Shown here: in pieces, positions 11,913-22,610 of the stretch | Numbering within the stretch: the stretch's first letter is position 1 | Layout: each line of letters begins with the position of its first letter | Assembly (NCBI GenBank): GCA_963971405.1 | Contig: OZ020487.1 | Location: 14,605,344-14,669,343 of the forward strand | Direction of reading: 5' to 3' | DNA: 64,000 nt | Source of the DNA: Psococerastis gibbosa | Lineage: Eukaryota > Arthropoda > Insecta > Psocodea > Psocidae | The notes under the pieces: model-generated | Told to the model about the DNA's origin: nothing | What the model saw: only the letters and a program-made list of their open reading frames with translations | The model's database searches: none | Translations under genes and position numbers: made by a program

Positions 11913-12085
11913 CAGGGACAAATCCAGCCCATTGGGGTGGGGGGTAGTTGTGAGTCAAAATAGGAAAAACATGAACATGTGTAGTATCGATTAAATCAAA
12001 TCAGAGCGTAATAAATTAACTTACAATGGATTTACAAAATTGGGGGGGGGGGGCAGTTAACCTCTGCCCCCTGCATCCGTCCATG
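11913..12085 (+). mobile_element. hAT-type MITE with 8-bp target duplication
   Basis: The left terminus is CAGGGACAAATCCAG and the right terminus GCATCCGTCCATG, an imperfect inverted repeat. AGCAGGGG stands immediately outside both ends (11905-11912 and 12086-12093), a perfect 8-bp duplication as made by hAT transposases. The interior carries a G13 tract and no ORF. Sister copies are at 4225-4362 and 44748-44853. Length 173 bp. Confidence 0.8.
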
Positions 12086-12093
12086 AGCAGGGG

Positions 12094-12819
12094 AGGGGAG
12101 CAAGAAGCAGCGAACGGAGGCAAGGAAGCACGGCTGTCCATTGGCAGATTCTCCTCTTCCACCGACCCAAATGTTTACGCTATAACTCTTAAAATATAAA
12201 AGAATTATAAATTCAAATCTGCTCTCAACATTAACATAATTATTAGTCCAGCGACTCTGTTTAAATTGCAAAATCAATAATCAGCCTTTCAGCCTGAAAT
12301 ACTGTAGGCTACAATATAACATCATGTGAAATTTATCATTTCCCTTAATTGTTTTTTTCTTCTTCATAAGCTCTGATCCGTCAGTGACAACGAGCCCTCT
12401 TGGTCCTACCCCCCCCCCCCCCCCCTGTCTACGCCAACTCCCCAGAACACGATCAAATTCCGAATACCTTAAGGTATCCTATATGGTCTGGTGAGAAGCA
12501 ATTTAGAAATATATCGTGTATATATCAGTTGCACTATTTATATTAGAGCTTTTACGGCTGACAGCAGCAGCAGTTGACCCAGTGTGGTCACAGTGGAGAA
12601 AGGAGTTGTAGATTTTTGTATTGTTAAATTTCCTTTTCATGATTTTCTGTACATGTTACGTAACTTGGAATGTAAAAAGACCAACCCTATATTCATCAAA
12701 AATGGGGTTGGCAGAAGAGTATAGGACTGGTAGAAGTGTCGAATGTCGAAAGTAGATTGTACATATTTTTGTACTGAAATTCTCTCACTTGACAAGGAAG
12801 GTAGTGTTGACTGTCGTCA
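12094..12819. other. No gene recognised; poly-C run
   Basis: A C16 run at about 12410-12425 is followed by TGTCTACGCC, probably the worn end of another poly-G/C MITE. The remainder is AT-rich with no coding signal. Confidence 0.4.
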
Positions 12820-12822
12820 TAA

Positions 12823-13207
12823 GGTGCCCATTCCATTGACCGGCTAGGGCTATTTCCAAAAACGGTGACGTGGTAGCAGACATTCAAGCCTTAGGTGGCG
12901 TTTCCATTGACCTCGCATTGCAGAATTGACGGACATGTTTATTTTCCTCTATTCCATAGTTAAAATTGATCAATGATCATACAGTAAAATCACAAACAAA
13001 CAAACTAAAATTAAAAAAATGGCGTCATGGGATATGTTAAGTACAAAAATTTTAATAGATTTCTATAAAAAGAAAAATTCTAATTTCCGTCAATGTCATT
13101 TGCATTCTGCAATGCGAGATCGATGGAAACGCAACCTATATCTTGAATGTCTGCTACCACGTCACTGTTTTTGGAAATAGCCCTAGCCGGTCAATGGAAT
13201 GGGCGCC
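12823..13207. mobile_element. Composite palindromic MITE, copy 1
   Basis: The outer hairpin starts GGTGCCCATTCCATTGACCG and ends with its complement GGAATGGGCGCC. TAA flanks both ends (12820-12822, 13208-13210). The outer arms end in the core GTGGTAGCAGACATTCAAG. A second palindrome (12894-13136) is placed in the core, beginning GGTGGCGTTTCCATTGACC, ending GGAAACGCAACC, and bordered by TTA on its left. Near-identical composites lie at 19809-20192 and 20311-20695. No ORF. The TWA duplications point to a PIF/Harbinger-type transposase acting in trans. Confidence 0.85.
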
Positions 13208-13210
13208 TAA

Positions 13211-13817
13211 AGGTAAATTGTATTGTTGCATCTCCCTTATACAGTGTACCTTACTCTCATATCTATCACGAAAGTCTCACCTTGTACAGCAGTTTAGTTT
13301 TTTTACAGAGACAATATTACAGGCCTTTGACTCCTCTATAGCTTTATTGTGGCTTTCCTATTCATATTGATACTGGTTGCATTCGTCATACCACCCCTAC
13401 TCTCCGCGAATGTTGAGAATGTAGATGTCATCTGAGAATCTAGTTCCACGACACAAAATTGCCTCAGTTTTGATGCCGCTCGAGTCTATGGCTAAATGTA
13501 AAAGAAGGTGTTTGCCATTTTTGAAGTAAAAGTTTTTCTTTCAAGCTTTGCTTGTTATTCGAACTTTATCATGGGTAAAATTCTTTTCTATTATGTATCT
13601 TGTATAAGTTATGTTCTCAAGCAATATTTACAACTATTAGTAATTATGACTATTTACTGTAATACGCTATATTAACATGTTAAATAATAGCCCTGAACAT
13701 GCGTTTTTGCACCATCAGGCCATAACAATCCATATTCATCTTATGTGTTCAGATAATTAAATATATTTAAATAAAACAAAATCCTCATACTCAATGGGAT
13801 AAAACGTCATGACACGA
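13211..13817. other. No gene recognised
   Basis: Ordinary AT-rich sequence between two MITEs. The open frames starting at 13143 and 13147 begin inside the composite MITE and are not genes. Confidence 0.45.
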
Positions 13818-13820
13818 TAA

Positions 13821-13960
13821 GGCACTTATTCCAGCGACGTCAATAGTGATTATTGACATGTTTGACGTGGTAGCAGACATTAAAGACAGTGTAAAAATGT
13901 CTGCTATACCACGTCAATATCAGCATTATTTTGACTATTGACGTCGGTGGAATAACCGCC
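13821..13960. mobile_element. Tourist-like palindromic MITE (core family), copy 2
   Basis: A 140-bp hairpin with arms GGCACTTATTCCAGCGACG / CGTCGGTGGAATAACCGCC. The core GACGTGGTAGCAGACATTAA pairs with TGTCTGCTATACCACGTCAA. The left flank is TAA and the right TTA. The arms match copies at 28178 and 58916 better than the GGCGGGG type. Confidence 0.8.
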
Positions 13961-13963
13961 TTA

Positions 13964-14154
13964 CCCATTGAGGGCTCAGGACTTGTTGAGGATCCACTTT
14001 CACCGCTGCTCCCCCCCCCCTCCCCATGGGCCATTTGTGGCGATTTTCAGTCGTTTTTACTCAACAGCCAGAAATAATTAGATTACTCGTGACTTCGTGG
14101 TATTTCATTTTAATAAACAAAAAATAACAAAAACTTAGAATTTCTAGAAAAACA
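13964..14154. other. Short spacer with poly-C run
   Basis: It contains a C10 run at about 14011. Nothing else recognised. Confidence 0.4.
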
Positions 14155-14338
14155 TGTTATAGGTAACAACCCGAATTAGTAAAACCCAAATAATCGTTAA
14201 GAAATTAACTTTGTCTAAGAAACCCACTTGTGTTAGTATAAAACCCTCCCTCTTTATACTAACACAAGTGGGTTTCTTAGGCAAAGTTAATTTCTTAACG
14301 ATTATTTGGGTTTATTTACTAATTCGGGTTGTTATAAC
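14155..14338. mobile_element. Long perfect hairpin MITE, ~85-bp arms
   Basis: The left arm (about 14157-14243) and right arm (about 14253-14338) are almost exact complements. Examples are GTTAAGAAATTAACTTTG against CAAAGTTAATTTCTTAACG, and CCCACTTGTGTTAGTATAAA against its complement. The loop is only about 10 nt. The termini read GTTATAGGTAACAACCCG / CGGGTTGTTATAAC. No ORF. The high arm identity suggests a recent insertion or arm homogenisation. It is not related to the GTAGCAGACATT group. Confidence 0.8.
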
Positions 14339-15430
14339 AAGTTTTTCTCAACAGCCAGACTTATTTTCCCAAAATCACGAAAGCTACAACACTTGATTGG
14401 GGACAGCCGTAACCCAGTCACTGCCGGTCACAGCCGGTCACTGCAGCCCTACATTTTATCGAAAAAAAACTGAACCCATAAAACACAACTAATAAACCCA
14501 ACAGGAACAAACCGACCCGCACAAATATAATCGACAGAGTCTCGCATCTAAACATTAATTTAAAAAAATAAAACAGTAAAAAAAATAAAATCGTCAAACG
14601 CAATAGGCTATACAAACTAATATGGTGGCAAAGCGAAGCGGTAATGAGAAAACGACAATAACACAGCGTAATACAGTGTAACAAAAGGCTGTAAAATCCC
14701 ATTTAATTTCAACGAAAAGCACATACGCACGAAAATCAATTCCATTGATAATACAACGTTAACCCGCAATAACCGCTAAATCCCCGTTTTTCCAACAATT
14801 TTCCTCGCGATAAAAATTAAATAATCTCATTGGATTTCCTTCGTGTCCTCGGATGGTAGAAGAAAATTTTTCTTTGTAAAGGAAAATTACAGTGTTGCCA
14901 GCTTATTTATACAGTACTAGCAGGTCTAGATCCCCCTATAGGTCGGGGTGCTGCGGTTTAACGTAGCCAGGTCAAACGTAGCCCGATCAAGATGAACATT
15001 TCAAATTGCAAAAATTCGCGCGGAACTGAGTATTTTTGTAGGGATCAGTAAAAGGTAAAAAACAGTATGTTTTTAAAATTCGTACATCAACTTCGTTAAT
15101 CTTAATATCTGATCGAAACAAATCTCAAATACACTTTTGTATGTAGTCTTAAATAAAGATGTGAATTTTTTGTTTCATTACAATTAGAACACGTTTTTGC
15201 CTGGGCAACATACGTTTGCCACGCTTCCTTAATTCCTTCTGTGCATATATAAAGGAGATTCGCACAACTTGTTCAAATCAAAATCAAATCAAAATATATT
15301 TCCAAAATACAGTTTACGGTTTTTGTTTCTTTTCCCTTGTTGCACCGAATATTATGGTGAATACATACCTATACGTATATTATACTTATTTATCGTATTT
15401 ACGTGTATATTTATTTACGTTTATATTTAT
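14339..15430. other. No gene recognised
   Basis: It contains a short CCGGTCAC direct repeat at about 14418-14445. The minus-strand frame 14418-14702 is hydrophobic but matches nothing I recognise. Confidence 0.35.
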
Positions 15431-15432
15431 TT

Positions 15433-16020
15433 ACACCGTGGATGAATGAATAAAAACTCAATAGGCAAAGAAATGTCTGTAGGTAATTAATGAGTAGAAG
15501 ATACCTGTACATGGTGCATCTCGAACCTCGTATATTCAACTCACAGTCCAGTTCTCTACCAACTGCAATACGAAGATTACAACTTGCGAGGGATGAATTT
15601 TAAATCCCTTTGGAATACAACGTGAATGAATGAATAAAAACTCAGCATGTAAAGATATTTCTGTGGGTAATTAGTGGGTAAGTGCATGGTGCCTTTTGAA
15701 CCTCGTCTCTCTACCGACTGGATTACGGGGCTTTCTAACTTTGCGAATGATAAATTTGGAAATTCCCTCGGATTATACCGTGGATGAGTGAATAAAAAAA
15801 CTCAACAGATAACGAGATTTCTATGGATAATTAGTGAGTAAGTGCATGGCGCCTTTTGAACCTAGACTATCCAACTCATATAGTCCAGTCTACCAACTGG
15901 ATTACGGGACTTACTAACTTTGCGAATGATAAATTTGGAAATTCCCTCGGATTACACCGTGGATGAATGAATAAAACTCAACAGGTAAAGAGATTTCTGT
16001 GGGAAAATTGGGAGTAGGTA
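15433..16020. repeat. Tandem repeat, ~160-183 bp unit, 3.4 copies
   Basis: Units start at about 15435, 15618, 15777 and 15956 with (C)CGTGGATGAATGAATAAAA. They share ACTCAACAG.TAA.GAGATTTCTG, GTGCATGG(T/C)GC and ACTGGATTACGGG. The final unit is cut off near 16020. On the minus strand each unit has a tRNA-like string (CCAGT.GGTAGAGA ... GAGGTTC), so the array may derive from a SINE. Divergence between units is moderate. Confidence 0.75.
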
Positions 16021-17058
16021 CAGTGTGCGCGGTCGCAGCCCATCTCCAACAGCACACTTGTTGCATTTCAGTCCGTCGCAAAACGCCAAACTTGTCTCAT
16101 TCCTCCCTTGCGGGTAAGTTTCCTTTCATTCGCTTACATCAGCAGGAACAGCAGCTAGCTTAGTGGCTACAACGCATCTGCTTAACACCTCGGAATTTGT
16201 CACTTTTTTAAAGACTTTCGCTTGTTTTAGTATTATTAGTTTCACCTGTTTTTCCAGTTGAATATGCATAAAACAAGACGTCACAAGACCACCAATTGGT
16301 TCTCTCTCTAGTGATCTTCTCCTATCTAGTGATAAAGAGACGTTAAGAGACAGAATTCGAGATATTTTGGAAACAAGGAATGGGGTGTATTTTAAATATT
16401 AATATTATTGTATTATTAACGAAATTAATTTATTCCTCGTTCTACAGCCGCAAAGATATGAAAGTGGCCAGTCGAAATATTCATAAAAAATGTAAACTTT
16501 TTCTAAAAATAAAAAAAATATCTAGGCCTATTTCCCCCCACCGATTTACTACTATTCTATAAAATCTGTCTAATGTACTTTATCTGAATTTTATAAAGGT
16601 GATAAAAAGTGAATTTTCGGTGAAAGCATGTTATTTATTTTTCTTCTGGAAACTTTCGTACCTTGAGACTGTGTGGTACGAGAAAATAATTAATTTCGTC
16701 AAAAATGAACGACCATTCCTTGTGTAAAAAATGTTTCGAAGTCTTTATTTATTTAAATTATTTATTTTATTGGGATTTTTTAATAGATTTTTATACTAAT
16801 ACAAATTTTTACACTAATACAAATATTGTAAGACCGTTATGACATATGATACCCTTACAATATATAGTATACGTCTCTTTCTGTGTGTTAAGTCTCGTTG
16901 AAAACAACCTCGTCGTTTCAAGCTTTTTATATCTGATTAATTTTTTTTATTTTTTATTATAATAATAGTGCCCACTCTTCATGTTTTGGGTTACAGTGTA
17001 CTTACGGTGAGACTGGGCACTATTATTTCAATGTAACGTATAGGTATTTTATTTTAGG
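16021..17058. other. No gene recognised
   Basis: AT-rich. At 16151-16175 TAGCTTAGTGGCTACAACGC resembles a Pol III box A but no box B follows. A short inverted repeat GTGCCCA / TGGGCAC flanks about 16968-17023. Confidence 0.35.
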
Positions 17059-17456
17059 GAGATTCATCTACCTATTGAGATGGCGACCAATGTTCGACTT
17101 TAGGAAAATTTCTTCACAACATTTCATTTCATGACCCCCTGAGCCTAAAACCACCCTCCGTTTAAAATGTGACTGAAAGTCCGTATTATTATCTACGATA
17201 ATGGTTATCACCTCTTTTTACGACAAATCAACCATTTTAAGATGGCATCCAGTCAAAGTGAAAATAATTTGATAAATAATAGTTCATAGTTGGCATTGTG
17301 GTTCGAAATTTGGAACACAAGAGTGTTTTGTGTGTTGATGTTGTGGTCGAGAAAATAATGAAGTATTTTTTATATTTTTTATTACATACATAGAGGAAAA
17401 TCAGGGTCTGCGGAATCTCCCTACACCTGATCGGCCAGAGCCGAAAGGGATTTTTG
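17059..17456 (+). repeat. Repeat L, copy 1
   Basis: It starts GAGATTCATCTACCTATTG and ends GGCCAGAGCCGAAAGGGATT. Shared internal blocks are GGCGACCAATGTTCG, GAAAGTCCGTATTATTATCT, ACGACAAATCAA and AAGATGGC. Other copies are at 28509-29293 and 61490-61978. There is no intact ORF and no inverted ends. The family is not identified. Confidence 0.65.
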
Positions 17457-17499
17457 GGTTCAGATAAAAACATTAACAATCAAAATAGCCTAATCATAC

Positions 17500-17833
17500 G
17501 TTAGGATACATGCATAGTAGTAGCAAAAATCCTAACAAAAAATAATACTGTAAAACTGTACATTTTTTTTAATTGAAAATATTGGAAAATCGAGACTGTG
17601 CTAACGGGACTTAGCACACTGACAGAAACTTTGACACCACATTTGGTCAAACCAATTTTTTAGAAATGTTTTAAGAATAATACCAGTGCGCTTTAACTTA
17701 TTAGGATCTACTATATGTAGACAGTATATGTAGGTATCAAAGTTACAATGCATATACTGTGTATGTTTAGGATACATGCAAGGTAGTAGCAACAATCCTA
17801 ACACAAAATAATACTGTAAAACTGTACATTTTT
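17500..17833. repeat. Tandem duplication, ~270-bp unit (units A, B and A')
   Basis: TTAGGATACATGCA..GTAGTAGC and the following ATAATACTGTAAAACTGTAC occur at about 17501 and again at about 17768. The segment GAGACTGTGCTAACGGGAC to ACCAGTGCGC (17592-17690) recurs at 18699-18805, beyond the HINE-like insertion. The original structure was two tandem units, with the second later split by the insertion at 17834-18676. Confidence 0.7.
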
Positions 17834-18676
17834 TGCTTTCCAATTTATACGTAGTATAAGGAAAGCTTTGTGACGGTCGAAATTTTCGATTCCAAGATTT
17901 CAACGGATTTATACGTTTTAAGGTCCCAGGAACCCAAAAAAGTGGTTTTTACGAAATGTCTGTCTGTCTGTCTGTCTGTCTGTTCGTCGAGTCAATTTCC
18001 CGGCAAACTACTCGGTCGATTTTGATGACATTCGGCACGTAGGTTCACAAAAGTCATACCTCGGGACCATTTTTTTTATTTTGGGCTAACTCAAGTTGGG
18101 GGTTTTTATTTTCAAAAAAACTTCAAAAAAAATTATTTCCCCAAAACGGCTCCAACGATTTCTTTTAAATTCCCATATATTGTAGTTTTTGTTAATGTTG
18201 ATAAAATGCGGGGGGTCGCTTGCCCCTTGATAGTTTGCTTCTGGGGTAAAAAAATAAAAATGACTAAATTTTAATGAAAAATGACTAAAAAACAATTTTT
18301 CTGCGACACCTTTCTATCGATGATTTCTACCATCAGGTATGTTTTAGGTGTTAAATTGAGTAACGAAACCCCAAACAAGTATGTGGTTTTGTACAAAAAA
18401 ATGTTTTTTTTGAAAAAAATTATAGAAAATTCACGCTCAAATGCATTGCGTGCCCTGCCAGTATTGCTGTGTGGTAATGTGTTGGTTGGTCTGACCTATC
18501 TAGAATTTACCTCACCACCAGTGACGAGTGACGTCAGGTGGACAACCCCCCCCCCCCCCCGAGATATCGGAAATTTAACCAAAGGAAAATTATTTACCAT
18601 GAAATTACTCATTTTCTCTATCTACTAATTTTGATAAATTGGTAAGCATGTTCGAGTAAACTCGGACCGGTTCTTT
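17834..18676 (+). mobile_element. HINE/DINE-like non-autonomous Helentron candidate, copy 1
   Basis: The 5' end is TGCTTTCCAATTTATACG, forming a hairpin with GTATAAGGAAAGC. Next come TTTTCGATTCCAAGATTTCAACGG and a (TCTG)n array at about 17956, then a conserved block (TCGGTCGATTTTGATGACAT, TCACAAAAGTCATACCTCGG) and a long AT-rich part. At the 3' end lie ATAAATTGGTAAGC (complement of the 5' repeat, one mismatch), a small hairpin CGAGTAAACTCG, and GACCGGTTCTTT. Subterminal inverted repeats, a GTCY-type microsatellite, a 3' hairpin and no target duplication match the published design of HINE/DINE-1 elements. The assignment is inferred because no Rep/helicase is present. Confidence 0.6.
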
Positions 18677-18694
18677 AAATTGAAAAAAAAATGA

Positions 18695-18850
18695 AAAATC
18701 GAGACTATGCTAGCGGAACACTGACACACTGACAGAAACTTCGACGCCACATTTGGTCAAACCAATTTTTTAAAATTGTTTTATGAATAATACCAGTGCG
18801 CCAGATTAGGATGTACAATATATAGTGTACGTAAGTATTAAAGTTACAAG
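18695..18850. repeat. Second half of the 17.5-kb tandem duplication (B')
   Basis: This matches 17584-17755 with few changes (GACAGAAACTTCGACGCCAC, ACCAGTGCGCCAGATTAGGA). It marks the far side of the HINE-like insertion. Confidence 0.7.
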
Positions 18851-18879
18851 TTATATTTTATTGTTTTTATATTTGGCTT

Positions 18880-19782
18880 GTCTTCAGTCAGGGGGGGGGG
18901 GGGTGGCGGCATGTATACGTTTTGGCCCCACCCGGAAAATATGCACTTTTTGCTGTCAATAGCTGTATGGTTCTCACTTCTTAGTTCCTAACAATATTTA
19001 TCATATTTTTATTTTATTTTTATCATATTAAGTTAATTAGCAGTCTTAATAATTGTCTTGAATATTACATAAAATCTAAAAAGTTTTAAAACTATGAGCA
19101 AACCATTCAAACATTTTCGCGCCAATTATGTATCTCTGCACATTTCCTCCATTGTAGGTTATATGCGAGTTTTGTATCACTATAAATTTGCCTACATATA
19201 CTTATTTAACTTAATATTTTCACTATCCTTGTCCCACTCTGGGTATAGTATCGCACAATAGTAACACTTAGGTTGAGCCGTTGAGGTACAATAAGGTCTC
19301 TAATGGCATGCTATCAAATGTGACTGCAAGCAGTAAAAATATTTGTTACACATAGGGACTAAGTTTCTATAGTATTAACAATGAACGAGATCCTGATACG
19401 GTTCCCAGTGCAACAATAAAGCCAGATAACAAATTTTTTGGCTATTAAGGGATTAATTATCATAGATTAAATATATTTAAGGTCAAGTTATTATTTAAGA
19501 CGCCTGAGAGAGGGGAACTCCATTTATAGAACCACTGATAATGTACTCGCATGTCAGTGTATTGCGCGGTGCTGTGAAACCTCGTGCGTCTAAATCTCGT
19601 GTTAGCAATAATTCACTATTAAAAGAGTGCTGTGACCTTTGACAGTGTAAAAGTTGGATAGTTAAGTTAAAATACATTCCCAGGAAAATTGGGGAAAAAT
19701 AATTGATCTACCTAATCGTCCATCAGTATTAGGCTTGGTCTTGCTGTGAAAGGTGAGGTTCACTTATTAAAATGAGTCGCAA
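18880..19782. other. No gene recognised
   Basis: A G14 run begins at about 18890. The rest is AT-rich single-copy-looking sequence without coding signal. Confidence 0.4.
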
Positions 19783-20245
19783 GACAACCCAAAAGGGTCT
19801 AGGCTTAAGGCGCCCATTCCACCGACCGGCTAGGGCTATTTGCAAAAACGGTGACGTCGTAGCAGACATTCAAGACTTAGGCGGGGTTTCCACCGACCTC
19901 GCATTGCAGAATTGACGGAAATGTTTATTTTCCTCTATGCCATAGTTAAAATTGAATAATGATCATACAGTAAAATCACAAACAAACAAACTAAAATTAT
20001 AAAATAGCGTCATGGGATATGTTAAGTACAAACATTTTAATAGATTTCTGTAAAAAGAAAAATTCTAATTTCCGTCAATGTCATTTGCATTCTGCAATGC
20101 AAGGTCGGTGGAAAGGCTACCTAAGTCTTGAATGTCTGCTACGACGTCACCGTTTTTGTAAATAGCCCTAGCCGGTCGGTGGAATGGGCACCTAAGGGCT
20201 GGTAGAAGTTAGAGGATCTTCTCGGCACCAACGTGGTTTTCCCTT
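19783..20245 (-). mobile_element. SINE-B fragment interrupted by a composite MITE
   Basis: The pieces at 19786-19808 (GGGTCTAGGCTTAA) and 20193-20230 (TAAGGGCTGGTAGAAG..GAGGATCTTC) together reconstitute the minus-strand sequence of SINE-B at 21112-21258, where no MITE is present. The tRNA-like head is missing on this copy. Confidence 0.6.
19809..20192. mobile_element. Composite palindromic MITE, copy 2
   Basis: Outer ends GGCGCCCATTCCACCGACC / GGTCGGTGGAATGGGCACC, TAA on both flanks. The inner palindrome is 19880-20121 (GGCGGGGTTTCCACCGACC ... GGTCGGTGGAAAGGCTACC) with TTA / TAA at its borders. The inner part holds AATGACATTGACGGAAATTA-type arms and a unique ~140-bp middle. The paralogous unoccupied site at about 21220-21258 supports TAA as the target duplication. 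Confidence 0.88.
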
Positions 20246-20310
20246 ACTGGAAATGATAAGGTACCCATTAGGGTTAGGTGTACCCAATTCAGGCGGAATA
20301 TTTTTCCTGA

Positions 20311-20695
20311 GGTGCCCATTCCATTGACCGGCTAGGGCTATTTCCAACAACGGTGACGTGGTAGCAGACATTCAAGACTTAGGTGGCGTTTCCACCGACC
20401 TCGCATTGCAGAATTGACGGAAATGTTTATTTTCCTCTATGCCGTAGTTAAAATTGATCAATGATCATACAGTAAAATCACAAACAAACAAACTAAAATT
20501 AAAAAATGGCTTCATGGGATATGTTAATTACAAACATTTTAATAGATTTCTATTTAAAAAAAACACAAACATTTCCGTCAATGTCATTTGCAATCTGCAA
20601 TGCGAGGTCGGTGGAAACGCTACCTAAGTCTTGAATGTCTGCTACCACGTCATCGTTGTTGGAAATAGCCCTAGCCGGTCAATGGAATGGGCGCC
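20311..20695. mobile_element. Composite palindromic MITE, copy 3
   Basis: Outer ends GGTGCCCATTCCATTGACCG / CGGTCAATGGAATGGGCGCC, flanked by TGA and TTA. The inner palindrome is 20382-20624, again bordered by TTA / TAA and lodged at the same core position (CAGACATTCAAGACTTA). It is separated from copy 2 by only 118 bp, with unrelated flanks, so the two are separate insertions. Confidence 0.85.
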
Positions 20696-20698
20696 TTA

Positions 20699-21110
20699 TG
20701 ACCCTGCACACGCGGACGATTCACGCAGTCGCGATTTGCCGCTGTCTTTTCCATTGTAGCCGTAGGGTTAGTAGAAGATTTCATGTCAATTTTCGACGAT
20801 TTCGGAAGCTGGTGTGGAGCCGAATACACTAAAGTGCACGGTTTCCCCCTAGCCATGCCCGATCATATACAAATCTTCTAAATTAGACTCTATGGGTTAG
20901 CTAAAACCATTGACGAAGTCTTATCCCTGCAATGGAAAAGACGTTGGCCCATTGCGACTGCGGGAATCATAGCCTACGTGTGTATCGGGCTTTTATGTCG
21001 AATCAAAATTAACTTTTACATATTTGAAAAGCAGAAGAAGAATCAGTGGTTTTCAGCAATTTTGTCACTTATCGATAATAACTGCTGTAATTCTATAACG
21101 TGAGTAATAA
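20699..21110. other. No gene recognised
   Basis: Slightly GC-richer around 20700-20860. The two overlapping short frames there, one per strand, show no family features. Confidence 0.35.
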
Positions 21111-21111
21111 A

Positions 21112-21258
21112 GCCCGGAGTAGTTCAGTTGGCAGAGAACTTGACAATTAAAATGAAGGGCGAGGTTCGACATCAAAGGATCTTCGTTGGCAATATTCTAA
21201 ATAGAGCAGTGGAAAAGAGAGAGGGTCTTCTACCAGTCCTTAGGCTTAGACCCTCATT
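21112..21258 (+). mobile_element. SINE-B, tRNA-derived, best copy
   Basis: The head has a box A-like TAGTTCAGTTGGCAGAG and, about 35 nt on, a box B-like GAGGTTCGACATC. The body continues with GATCTTCGTTGGCAATATTC, AGAGCAGTGGAAAAGAGAGA and GGGTCTTCTACCAGTCCTTA. Other copies: minus strand at 19783-20245 and plus strand at 32095-32345. No clear A-rich tail or target duplication. The family is inferred from the Pol III boxes plus repetition. Confidence 0.6.
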
Positions 21259-21340
21259 GTGTTGGCGTTTTTTTCATTTTATGTTTTATTTGTTTCTCCA
21301 ATGACTGCTTTCAGTATTTCTGCTTTTAAGTACCCCTGTT

Positions 21341-21474
21341 AGCCAGGTGGGGGGAGTGAGTCTGTTTATTAACGTGAGACATCCCAAGGACAGACTCCTT
21401 CCCTTTAGGGAAAAGGGCAGTTGACTGACCGAATGGACCTCGTTATTATAAAGGATTCCGAACCAATTGGGGAA
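21341..21474 (-). repeat. Repeat R3, copy 1
   Basis: On the minus strand it reads GTTCCCCAA.TGGTTCGGAATCC ... AGTCAACTGCCCTTTTCCCT ... AAACAGACTCACTCCCCCCA. A copy on the plus strand is at 62784-62926. No ORF, function or class assigned. Confidence 0.6.
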
Positions 21475-21837
21475 CATATACAGATATATTCGGGACTAAA
21501 GGCTATTGCCCAACATAGGATATTTTAACACAGAACTTTTTGGAAACCAAATAAACTGAAATTGAAGCCAAATCGAGACCTGAGTAGGACCAGCTTCAAA
21601 CAAACCAGACGTGATGAAGTTGCCTCATGAGGGCCTATTCCCGAAGGTAGCCGTTTGAGAATTCCCATTTTAATTTTCTTTTCATTGCTGTAGGTTACTC
21701 GGTGACCTGTAGGGAGTCCTGCTTGTGGAGAACAATTTACCTATACTTCGAATGATTGTAGGCTAATTCACTTTACTTGATAAGTAGGCTATCAGTAAAT
21801 TAATGATTGTACATAAATAAAAAGACATAGTCACAGA

Positions 21838-22040
21838 GGTGTAGTCCACGCAAAATGAGAAAAGTATGGACATGGAATGTTTTGATCCTGTGTAAAAATA
21901 TTCTTTGCACAATTTTTGTTATACCTTGCATCCAATGCAACAAGGTAACACAAAATGGTGCAAGGAATATTTTTACAGTGTTGCACAGGATCAAAACATT
22001 CCATGTCCACACTTTTCTCATTTTGCGTGGACTATACTAC
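21838..22040. mobile_element. Long hairpin MITE, ~85-bp arms
   Basis: The left arm GTAGTCCACGCAAAATGAGA to ..TTTGATCCTGTGTAAAAATATTC is matched in reverse by GAATATTTTTACAG..CACAGGATC to ..CTCATTTTGCGTGGACTATAC. A second, central palindrome CCTTGCATCCAATGCAACAAGG forms the loop region. The three overlapping short open frames here are artefacts of the palindrome. Superfamily unassigned. Confidence 0.78.
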
Positions 22041-22607
22041 TCCACGTAGGAGGAGGCGAAGATTTTTTAATGCAGAAAATGTGTATTCGTCATTTTCAGG
22101 ATATAAGAATCATTTCATAGTATTCATAGTATATTCATAGTAATTCATAGTATAATTTAGTAAAAATTCGTGCCTCTTCTTCTCTCAACGTATTAAGAAA
22201 CAAATATTTCATGTTTCTGTAGTCATCAAGCCACTGTTACCGATTGATCAAGGCAAGGCTGCGTGTGAATGTGTGAGAAAATGAACGTGGATGGTAGCGA
22301 ATTTGAATTAGTTTGACTGTTATCTTGAATAGAAGGTATGAGCGTATGACTGATATGAATGTAGTTTATTACATACAAATAGTTAAATTAAACTATTGTT
22401 GATATGCACAGTTAGGTGTAAGAGAGAGACATAGGCCCTAATCTCGCTGACCTTTTATTATTATTATTATTATTTGCCATTTAAACTACAAGAAGAAATC
22501 AAAAAATAATTAATTTCAAATACAGACTAATTATTAGCCATTTTAAGCCTAATTATATTTTACAGGGATCTCATTCATTTGCCTGGAGGCTAGAGTGAGT
22601 ACTCTAT
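22041..22607. other. No gene recognised; (ATT)n microsatellite
   Basis: A short (ATT)n array lies at about 22455-22475 and a CATAGTATTCATAGTA direct repeat at about 22118-22150. Nothing else is visible. Confidence 0.4.
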
Positions 22608-22610
22608 AAT

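Noticed and set aside
19809..20695. Segmental duplication producing the two adjacent composite MITEs
   Set aside because: Their outer flanks differ from each other and one copy has its own paralogous empty site.
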